From: Alphaproteobacteria bacterium
Lineage (GTDB): Bacteria; Pseudomonadota; Alphaproteobacteria; RUG11792
Assembly: GCA_017450545.1 (NCBI GenBank)
Contig: JAFSTL010000031.1
Span: 1 to 5,344 of the forward strand
Length of the DNA: 5,344 bases
Reading direction: 5' to 3'
The position numbers were made by a program, and so were the translations under genes. The notes beneath the pieces were generated by a model that made no database searches, had not been told where the DNA came from, and saw only the letters and a program-made list of their open reading frames with translations. Of this stretch, positions 1 through 5,158 are shown one piece after another (the first letter of the stretch is position 1; each line of letters begins with the position of its first letter).

Positions 1-931
1 GTTTATTTGTGCACCCTGGTGTTTTGCATTTGCCTTGTGGTACTCCTAGCGTAAAATATAATCTTATATTATCGCTCACTGAGCGTTTTTCGCGTGTATT
101 GTCCATAATCAACATTAATTGCATCTGTGCCGGTAGAACCTCTTTATGCTGCGCTTCACATTCTTTAAATGCCTCTTGAATAAAGCCGTATGGAATATCA
201 GTGTATTTTCGATCTCTTGCCTCAAATGACAATGCGTTTAAAATTGCCTCTAATGTTTGAAGGAGTGGACCGCGTTGATGTTTATCTAATGGAATTGAAA
301 GTTTGTAATTTTGCCTGTATTTTTCTGCGTCTTCGTCAGTATATTGTTCTCCAAATTCTTTGGCTTCATCCTTTCTGATTTGTATTTGTTCTTCGACCTC
401 GTTATTCTTCAGTTTCTGAGCAAATTTTTTTATTGTGTTTGCATATCTGGTTGCAACAGATTTTATCGTCGCTTCGTATTTGTCATTTGGTTGACCATAT
501 TCAGCACCTTCTATATGAGCATTCAATGTCCCATTTTCTATTGCATCAAATATTTCTTTTATCTCTCCACTTATATACCAATTTTTCTTGTCTTCGAGTT
601 TGCTTAAGTTCTCAACCATACGGCGTATGCTAGGTGAAGCGTGTAATGCTTGCATTGTCGAGTTAAAATAGCATTTAAACTTTTCAATGCATTCCACATT
701 GTCCATTGGTTCATCGTTTCTTTCGAGATTAGAACCATTTTTCCTTATGTTGTTTGTCAGATTATGTATTTTGTCTGACGTTAATAGATCTTTTGTAAAT
801 TCATGATCTGGTTTTGTGTATTTTATGTTTGGTGCTTCTTTATTTTCCTCTGCTGCGTAAACATTTAACACTTCGCTTGTATATGCTTCATAATTCAACG
901 TCAACAACGTTACTAAAAGAAATTTTTTCAT
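1..931 (-). CDS. Secreted ubiquitin-specific protease-like protein (C19 family-like), 3' end outside window
   Basis: An open frame runs from ATG at 931..929 through 310 codons with no stop to the left edge, so the C-terminus is missing. An in-frame TAA three codons upstream fixes ATG 931 as the first usable start. Residues 1-26 look like a Sec signal peptide: MKK, a hydrophobic LLVTLLTL core, then possible cleavage after VYA. Residues 87-103 read CYFNSTMQALHASPSIR, close to the ubiquitin-specific protease Cys box (NTCYMNSxLQxLxxxPxLR), with Cys87 as the predicted nucleophile. GEIKEIFDAI (122-131) fits the next conserved helix. AQHKEVL (260-266) sits where QQDAxEFL is expected. IRLYF (289-293) followed by Cys302 and Cys307 resembles the LFxGxLxSxxxCxxC entry to the zinc fingers. 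The catalytic His and Asp/Asn boxes would lie outside the window. A lysine/glutamate-rich, probably helical insert fills about 150-210. The inferred role is cleavage of host ubiquitin or a ubiquitin-like protein after export. Another papain-fold protease or a non-catalytic relative remains possible. Confidence 0.72.
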   Translation of the reverse strand, partial: MKKFLLVTLLTLNYEAYTSEVLNVYAAEENKEAPNIKYTKPDHEFTKDLLTSDKIHNLTNNIRKNGSNLERNDEPMDNVECIEKFKCYFNSTMQALHASPSIRRMVENLSKLEDKKNWYISGEIKEIFDAIENGTLNAHIEGAEYGQPNDKYEATIKSVATRYANTIKKFAQKLKNNEVEEQIQIRKDEAKEFGEQYTDEDAEKYRQNYKLSIPLDKHQRGPLLQTLEAILNALSFEARDRKYTDIPYGFIQEAFKECEAQHKEVLPAQMQLMLIMDNTREKRSVSDNIRLYFTLGVPQGKCKTPGCTNK

Positions 932-967
932 TCTTGTTTATCAACAATAACCAACCTTCCTGTGTCT

Positions 968-996
968 ATTATAACAAAATTTCACCCCATTATCAA
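968..996 (-). promoter_or_regulatory. Strong sigma70-type promoter for the ubiquitin-protease-like gene
   Basis: On the minus strand a -35 box TTGATA (996..991) and a perfect -10 box TATAAT (973..968) are separated by 17 bases. The expected transcript start is near 961, giving a leader of about 30 nt. The leader contains AGGAAGG, but about 25 nt before the ATG, too far for a normal Shine-Dalgarno. The closer ACAAGA is weak. The promoter lies between the fabF stop (1011) and the ATG (931), so this gene need not depend on readthrough from fabF. Confidence 0.75.
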
Positions 997-1010
997 AGAC
1001 AAACGTGCTT

Positions 1011-2264
1011 TTATATCTGTTTCAATATCATCGTCCCGTTCGCTCCGCCAAATCCAAACGAGTTGTTCATGACGAATTTCACTGGACGTTCCTGTGGGGC
1101 AAGAGGGGTCAGATTTATATCGAAGCCGTCATCTATATCCTCAAGATTCAGCGTTGGTGGTATAATTCCCGTTTTAAGAACATTGAGACATATTATCGTC
1201 TCAACTGCGCCTGCAGCGCCAAGCAAGTGACCAATAGCTGATTTTGTCGATGACATATTTATCTTATACGCATTTTCGCCAAACACTGTTTTCACGGCTC
1301 GTATTTCCGCCTCGTCGCCTGATTTTGTCGATGTCCCATGCGCATTTATGTATCCTATGTCGTCAGGCGACATTCCTGCATCTTTTAAAGCCCGTTTCAT
1401 TGAAAGTATCGCTCCAGATGCATCTTGTGCAGGAGTTGTTATGTGATAGGCGTCGCAAGACGCACCGTATCCCACTATCTCTCCATATATTTTGGTCCCT
1501 CGCTTCTGCGCTGACTCCAATGTTTCTAACGTTATAATGCCTGCGCCTTCTCCTATCACGAAACCGTCACGCCCTCTATCCCATGGGCGCGATGCCTTCT
1601 CTGGAGTGTCATTATATTTTGTTGATAATGCATGCGCCGCTGAAAATCCAGCAACACCGAGAGCACACACCGCATATTCCGCTCCCCCGGCAACGGCGTA
1701 TTCAGCATAGCCATCTCGAATATATCTGTAAGCTTCTCCAATGCTGTGTATACCTGAAGCACAAGCAGATACAACACTGTAATTCGCTCCTTTAAATCCA
1801 TATTTAATGGCTATATGCCCCGCAGCTAAATTTACGAGAACCGAAGGAATAAAGAATGGATTGACACGTCGCGCTCCCTCATCATGCAAAGTGACTGATG
1901 TCTCATACAATCGAGAAACGCCGCCTATTCCTGAGCCAACAAAGACTACCGTTTCTTCCTTCTGCTCGTCCGTAAAGTCACGAAATCCAGAGTCCTCCAT
2001 TGCCTGAGCAGCAGCCGCAAGGGCGTATACGATAAACTTATCCACTCTGCGTTGCTCAGCAGGGGAAACATACTTATCAGGATCAAATCCGCCTTCCCCT
2101 GTGGGAACCATTCCGGCAATCTTGGAGGCTATCCCAGCCGTATCGAATGTGTCTATTTGCCTTATGCCGCTTTGGCAATCAACCAAATGTGACCATGTCG
2201 TTTCGACATTACATCCAAGCGGGGAAATACACCCCATACCCGTGACTACTACGCGCCGTTTCAA
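1011..2264 (-). CDS. fabF: Beta-ketoacyl-[acyl-carrier-protein] synthase II
   Basis: This 417-residue protein is the usual FabF length and collinear with the family from the first strand (RRVVVTGMG, 3-11) to the C-terminus. It condenses malonyl-ACP with acyl-ACP in the cytoplasmic type II fatty-acid elongation cycle. The thiolase-fold catalytic residues are present: Cys168 in VSACASG, His309 in NAHGTST, and Lys341 and His346 in STKSAIGH. The glycine-rich NSFGFGGAN loop (401-409) holds the gatekeeper Phe. The start is TTG at 2264..2262, preceded by GAGG directly after the acpP stop. The next ATG would remove the first beta-strand, so TTG is preferred. The 9-bp gap to acpP, which encodes its substrate carrier, indicates co-transcription. 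No hairpin terminator is seen after the TAA. Confidence 0.97.
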   Translation of the reverse strand: MKRRVVVTGMGCISPLGCNVETTWSHLVDCQSGIRQIDTFDTAGIASKIAGMVPTGEGGFDPDKYVSPAEQRRVDKFIVYALAAAAQAMEDSGFRDFTDEQKEETVVFVGSGIGGVSRLYETSVTLHDEGARRVNPFFIPSVLVNLAAGHIAIKYGFKGANYSVVSACASGIHSIGEAYRYIRDGYAEYAVAGGAEYAVCALGVAGFSAAHALSTKYNDTPEKASRPWDRGRDGFVIGEGAGIITLETLESAQKRGTKIYGEIVGYGASCDAYHITTPAQDASGAILSMKRALKDAGMSPDDIGYINAHGTSTKSGDEAEIRAVKTVFGENAYKINMSSTKSAIGHLLGAAGAVETIICLNVLKTGIIPPTLNLEDIDDGFDINLTPLAPQERPVKFVMNNSFGFGGANGTMILKQI

Positions 2265-2273
2265 TTTATCCTC

Positions 2274-2507
2274 TTATTTCTCGAGTGAATCCAGGTATTT
2301 CACCGCATCAGCAACCGTTGCTAGTTTCTCGGCATCCTCCTCGGGAATTTCAATTCCAAACTCCTTTTCAAATTCCATAATAAGCTCAGCTTGCGCGAGA
2401 CTATCCATGCTTAAATCGTCTTTAAATGTTGCATTTTCAACAACCTTCGATTCGTCTATTTTTAAATTTCCAACGATTATCTTTCTTACTCTTTCTAAGG
2501 TATCCAT
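2274..2507 (-). CDS. acpP: Acyl carrier protein
   Basis: This 77-residue acidic, helical protein has the normal AcpP size. It carries growing acyl chains on a 4'-phosphopantetheine arm. The attachment site is Ser36 in DSL, and the following helix ends in the family-typical EKEFGIEIPEEDAEKL. The N-terminal ERVRKIIVGNL and ESKVVENATF segments are also typical. The residues around the attachment site are unusual: DLSMDSLAQAEL replaces the common DLGADSLDTVEL, altering the helix that partner enzymes read. It lies immediately upstream of fabF, the standard pair, and has its own promoter. The ribosome binding site before ATG 2507 is weak. Confidence 0.97.
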   Translation of the reverse strand: MDTLERVRKIIVGNLKIDESKVVENATFKDDLSMDSLAQAELIMEFEKEFGIEIPEEDAEKLATVADAVKYLDSLEK

Positions 2508-2539
2508 TACGTACTGTAATTTTCAAAAACCACAGCGAC

Positions 2540-2568
2540 ATTATAACAAAAATTCTCAAGCGACGCAA
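2540..2568 (-). promoter_or_regulatory. Promoter of the acpP-fabF operon
   Basis: On the minus strand a perfect -10 box TATAAT (2545..2540) lies 17 bases after TTGCGT (2568..2563). It falls in the 71-bp gap between the nuoH stop and the acpP ATG, with an expected transcript start near 2533. The -35 box matches only TTG of the consensus. The 12 bases TTTTGTTATAAT ending in the -10 box are identical to those at the promoter of the ubiquitin-protease-like gene. Confidence 0.7.
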
Positions 2569-2578
2569 GTCCCCATTC

Positions 2579-3478
2579 TCACATAATTCCGAGTATTATT
2601 TCCGCAGGAATAAGTATCTTCCAAGTTATCCTTATCATTTGTTCTTGTTTATATCTTGGCAATATTGCTCGCATTACTGTGACAATGGAGACAATACAAA
2701 TTGTTTTTACAAATAAGCTTATTATGTTTAGTAATGTAAAATCGGTTTCACTCAAAAATAGTGCTGAAAATATGAAGGACAAAAAAAGTAAATTTAAATA
2801 ATCTGTTAGATATATCATTCCGAACAAAATTCCGCCATATTCAACATATGCTCCGCCAACAAGTTCAGATTCGGCTTCTGTAAAATCGAAAGGAACTCTG
2901 CTTCCTGTAATTAAAATCGTTATGAAAAATAATATTGCAAGTGGAATGCAATGTAAATAAAACGACATGTCACGTGGCATACTGATGAAATTGATCAGGT
3001 TTGTTCCACTAGACATTTTTATCACGATCAGCATTAAAAGCATCAGCGATAAGTGCCCGCCTAAGTTTTGCAGATATGCTCGGTTTCCACCAATTATCCC
3101 ATATTTTGAATTTGAGCTTGTACCTATCAAAACTTCTGAGAAAACTATTATAGATTGAGTCAATATGATTAATATTGCTCCATACTGTATTGAAAAAATC
3201 TCTCCTGCTATTGGAATTATCGTCAATTGACACAACGCTGTTGTAAACAATACACAAATGCCGATTATCGCGTTAGAAGAATGTCCGACAAACGCGTCGC
3301 GCTTAAAAAACAGCTTTATTCCATCAGCTATTGGCTGACATATTCCCCCAACGCCGCAATTCGTCGGAGCAAGTCGCAATTGCACTCGAGCTATAATTTT
3401 TCGCTCCAATAATGACATGTATGATGCAATAAATATACAAAACAGATAATATATTACAATTTTTAATACAAATATCAT
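2579..3478 (-). CDS. nuoH: NADH-quinone oxidoreductase subunit H-like membrane protein (complex I), divergent
   Basis: This 299-residue, very hydrophobic protein has about eight membrane segments and is somewhat shorter than typical NuoH (325 in E. coli). NuoH (ND1) forms the quinone chamber and links it to proton pumping. Family blocks are in order: YMSLLERKIIARVQLR (20-35), QPIADGIKLFFKRD (48-61), SSNSKYGIIG (121-130), VPFDFTEAESEL (195-206), VEYGG (212-216) and RAILPRYKQEQMIRITWKIL (270-289). The acidic cluster Glu201, Glu203, Glu205 and Glu213 is kept. Two motifs are altered: the usual RxGPNR is RLAPTN (35-40), and the SYE block is GGH with His142 in place of Glu. The ATG overlaps the tolB stop by 4 bp (ATGA), implying coupled translation. 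No other nuo gene lies beside it. The family call is secure; function within a normal complex I is less so. Confidence 0.88.
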   Translation of the reverse strand: MIFVLKIVIYYLFCIFIASYMSLLERKIIARVQLRLAPTNCGVGGICQPIADGIKLFFKRDAFVGHSSNAIIGICVLFTTALCQLTIIPIAGEIFSIQYGAILIILTQSIIVFSEVLIGTSSNSKYGIIGGNRAYLQNLGGHLSLMLLMLIVIKMSSGTNLINFISMPRDMSFYLHCIPLAILFFITILITGSRVPFDFTEAESELVGGAYVEYGGILFGMIYLTDYLNLLFLSFIFSALFLSETDFTLLNIISLFVKTICIVSIVTVMRAILPRYKQEQMIRITWKILIPAEIILGIM

Positions 3479-4845
3479 CTATCATTTGCTCCAACAGTTG
3501 GAGACCATGCTGGATACGCCGCATCTGCTTTTGTCTTTACAATTCGCGTATGGTAGCCAGTTATATCTGTGACTGCAATTTGTGTTTTAGCACCAGGAGC
3601 TACCTCCATTGAATATGTCAGATACCGCCCGTTTGATGTCCAGCACGGCGCCTCAACCAGATATCCGCTCGTAATCAGCCGTTCTCCGGAACCATTCGGT
3701 TTTATAACCCCTATATAAAACTGTCGTCCAACTTGCTTTGAAAATGCAATCAAATCACCACGAGGAGACCATATCGGTTGTGAATATTTTCCTTCTCCGG
3801 TGCTGATACGCGTTTGTTCTGAGCCATCGGAATTCATGATATATATTGTTTCTCGCCCTTGTCTGTTTGATGTGAAAACAATTTTGCTCCCATCATCAGA
3901 AAAACAAGGCGAAGTATCTATGCACGTATGCTCAGTTAACTGAGTTAATCTATTGCTTGCAAAATTGTATTTATATATCGCGGATTTTCCGTCAATTATA
4001 ATCGCCAAAACTGCATCTTCCCCATCCGGCGAAAATCTGGGAGCATACGTCATCTGCACAGGATTTCCATGATTTTTCTTTATCAGCAATTTCATGATGT
4101 CTTTGCTTAACATCAAATCTTTTCGGCGTCCATCTGCATTTGTTATATAGACATGCGCTGACTTCCCCAATACATCTTTTGCCTTATCACTATAGGATAT
4201 GTATGCAATTTTTTTTGCATCACTAGAATATCTAGGCGTTAATACCAGCTCAGATCCATCAGTCAATTCCTGGCGGTTATGCCCATCTTGATCGACCCGC
4301 ACTAAACGCGTTTTCCTCTTGGTTGGATCTTTATTGTATGATGTTTCAACATACACAATATTTGTGTTAAAATATCCCTTTTCGCTGGTTATTCTTTCGT
4401 ATATATGATCTGCGATAATATGTGCAACTTTTCTGAGTTTCGACTGTGTTCCAGAAACATTCAGCGAAAGCATTTTATCCCCAGTAACAACATCGACCAA
4501 CACAAAATCTATCTTGAAATTTCCGGTTATTTTCCCGTATACCAAAAATCTTGCATTTAAAATATTCCAATTTTTTATATTAGCTCCCTTATTGCATAAA
4601 GTTTCCTTGGACTCTATAAAACTAGCGGAATCGATAGGAAGAAATAATCCTGACAATTCCAAGTCAGTTTTTACTATCTGTGCAATCTCGGTTCCTGTCT
4701 CCGAATCGTCTCCATTTTCGCCATAAAAATCTACAATAGCTATTGGGTCAGGCGCAACTTGCCCTTTATTAATCTCAATCTTTAGAGCATGTGCCGGTAA
4801 CATCGCAATCATGACCAGCAACGTCATTATCTTATTTATCATCAT
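3475..4845 (-). CDS. tolB: Tol-Pal system beta-propeller protein TolB
   Basis: This periplasmic protein of the Tol-Pal system links the inner-membrane TolA/Q/R complex to Pal and the outer membrane, supporting envelope integrity and division. From ATG 4845 it has 456 residues, near the usual length. Residues 1-20 form a signal peptide: MMINK, the hydrophobic IMTLLVMIAML, then AHA cleavage. An alpha/beta domain follows to about 155, then a C-terminal propeller with recurring PxFSPDG-like units: 203-217 (PRYSSD), 268-282 (APRFSPDG), 312-326 (SPCFSDDG), 356-370 (QPIWSPRG), 399-413 (APCWTSNG) and 444-450 (YPAWSP). MTYAPRFSPDG is typical of alphaproteobacterial TolB. The frame can be extended to GTG 4863, just after an in-frame TGA. 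ATG 4845 is preferred because it gives a standard signal peptide, though its ribosome site is weak. The gene is not beside tolA or pal here. Confidence 0.95.
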   Translation of the reverse strand: MMINKIMTLLVMIAMLPAHALKIEINKGQVAPDPIAIVDFYGENGDDSETGTEIAQIVKTDLELSGLFLPIDSASFIESKETLCNKGANIKNWNILNARFLVYGKITGNFKIDFVLVDVVTGDKMLSLNVSGTQSKLRKVAHIIADHIYERITSEKGYFNTNIVYVETSYNKDPTKRKTRLVRVDQDGHNRQELTDGSELVLTPRYSSDAKKIAYISYSDKAKDVLGKSAHVYITNADGRRKDLMLSKDIMKLLIKKNHGNPVQMTYAPRFSPDGEDAVLAIIIDGKSAIYKYNFASNRLTQLTEHTCIDTSPCFSDDGSKIVFTSNRQGRETIYIMNSDGSEQTRISTGEGKYSQPIWSPRGDLIAFSKQVGRQFYIGVIKPNGSGERLITSGYLVEAPCWTSNGRYLTYSMEVAPGAKTQIAVTDITGYHTRIVKTKADAAYPAWSPTVGANDR

Positions 4846-4849
4846 TTGC

Positions 4850-4876
4850 TTATTGCTTATCACTCATTGTTTTCAT
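4850..4876 (-). other. Possible leader mini-ORF (8 codons) before tolB
   Basis: On the minus strand ATG 4876..4874 opens the short frame MKTMSDKQ, which ends with TAA at 4852..4850, four bases before the preferred tolB ATG. It is preceded by GAGTGAG (4886..4880) at good ribosome-site spacing, while the tolB starts themselves have poor sites. Translation of tolB by reinitiation after this short frame is an inference; chance is also possible. Confidence 0.25.
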
Positions 4877-4929
4877 TATCTCACTCTCGAACCATAATTT
4901 GAATATCTCTCTCAAACCTTCTCCCCCTC

Positions 4930-4954
4930 CCCTAAACAAGTGATTCTCGTAGGG
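4930..4954. repeat. Imperfect inverted repeat CCCTA...TAGGG beside a homopurine tract
   Basis: CCCTA (4930-4934) and TAGGG (4950-4954) are complementary and flank a 15-base interior with partial further pairing. The repeat overlaps a C-rich block (4919-4932) that reads as a G/A-only tract on the minus strand, within the presumed tolB leader or promoter. No T-run follows on either strand, so it does not look like a terminator. It may be an operator or an RNA hairpin in the tolB leader; support is weak. Confidence 0.25.
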
Positions 4955-5006
4955 TAAAATTTGGACATGTCTGATGTTTGGTTTTGTTGAGCGATGGGGT
5001 AGCAGA

Positions 5007-5027
5007 TTTAAATAAAATTTATTTAAA
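5007..5027. repeat. A+T-only perfect palindrome in the divergent intergenic region
   Basis: Two 10-base arms, TTTAAATAAA and TTTATTTAAA, are exact reverse complements around one central A. A T-run follows at 5038-5049. The region from 4877 to 5158 holds no gene I can support, apart from the short leader frame just before tolB. It separates two genes transcribed outward. With no plus-strand gene to its left, the palindrome and T-run are more likely promoter-region DNA than a terminator. Confidence 0.4.
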
Positions 5028-5080
5028 ATTGTATTTATTATTTTTTTTTAAAAATTAACTGTTTCTTAAGTTTTTCACGA

Positions 5081-5086
5081 TATTCT
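5081..5086 (+). promoter_or_regulatory. Candidate -10 box for the plus-strand secreted gene
   Basis: TATTCT (5081-5086) matches four of six bases of the -10 consensus and would start transcription near 5093, just before the leader hairpin. No good -35 box is at the right distance; TTAACT at 5055-5060 is 20 bases away. An A+T-rich stretch precedes it. This is tentative. Confidence 0.3.
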
Positions 5087-5094
5087 AAAAACAA

Positions 5095-5128
5095 TTGGGG
5101 ATGAGACCTGAAAGCAGGTTCGCCCCAA
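5095..5128 (+). promoter_or_regulatory. Leader hairpin upstream of the plus-strand secreted gene
   Basis: TTGGGG (5095-5100) pairs with CCCCAA (5123-5128), and ACCTG (5106-5110) pairs with CAGGT (5115-5119) around an AAAG loop. Between them TGA can pair with TCG (one wobble), leaving two small bulges. No T-run follows, so it is not a terminator. It lies 16 bases before the ribosome binding site and would sit at or near the 5' end of the transcript. There it could stabilise the mRNA or modulate translation. Confidence 0.5.
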
Positions 5129-5144
5129 GACCAAAATTTTGTAA

Positions 5145-5152
5145 GAGAGGAG
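5145..5152 (+). promoter_or_regulatory. Strong Shine-Dalgarno site
   Basis: GAGAGGAG lies six bases before ATG 5159. It is the best ribosome binding site in the window and fixes the start of the right-hand gene. Confidence 0.75.
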
Positions 5153-5158
5153 AATAAA

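Noticed and set aside
311..607. Hydrophobic plus-strand frame resembling a small membrane protein
   Set aside because: It is the antisense of a Lys/Glu-rich part of the ubiquitin-protease-like gene, which naturally reads as Phe/Leu-rich on the other strand.
814..1230. 138-codon plus-strand frame
   Set aside because: It runs antisense to the fabF 3' end, the promoter and the start of the ubiquitin-protease-like gene; it has low-complexity composition and no ribosome site.
2101..2586. 161-codon plus-strand frame rich in Ser
   Set aside because: It is the antisense shadow of the fabF start, acpP and the acpP promoter, all well supported on the minus strand.
2579..3478. Hydrogenase-type membrane subunit (HycD/HyfC-like) instead of NuoH
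   Set aside because: The LERK, PFDFTEAESEL, VEYGG and LPRYKQEQ blocks align with NuoH along its length; the altered motifs are point differences and do not match the hydrogenase family.
4918..4934. G-quadruplex in the minus-strand homopurine tract
   Set aside because: Only two runs of three or more G are present within the tract; the four needed are not found nearby.
5007..5049. A+T palindrome followed by a T-run as an intrinsic terminator
   Set aside because: The stem has no G-C pairs and no plus-strand gene lies upstream to be terminated.
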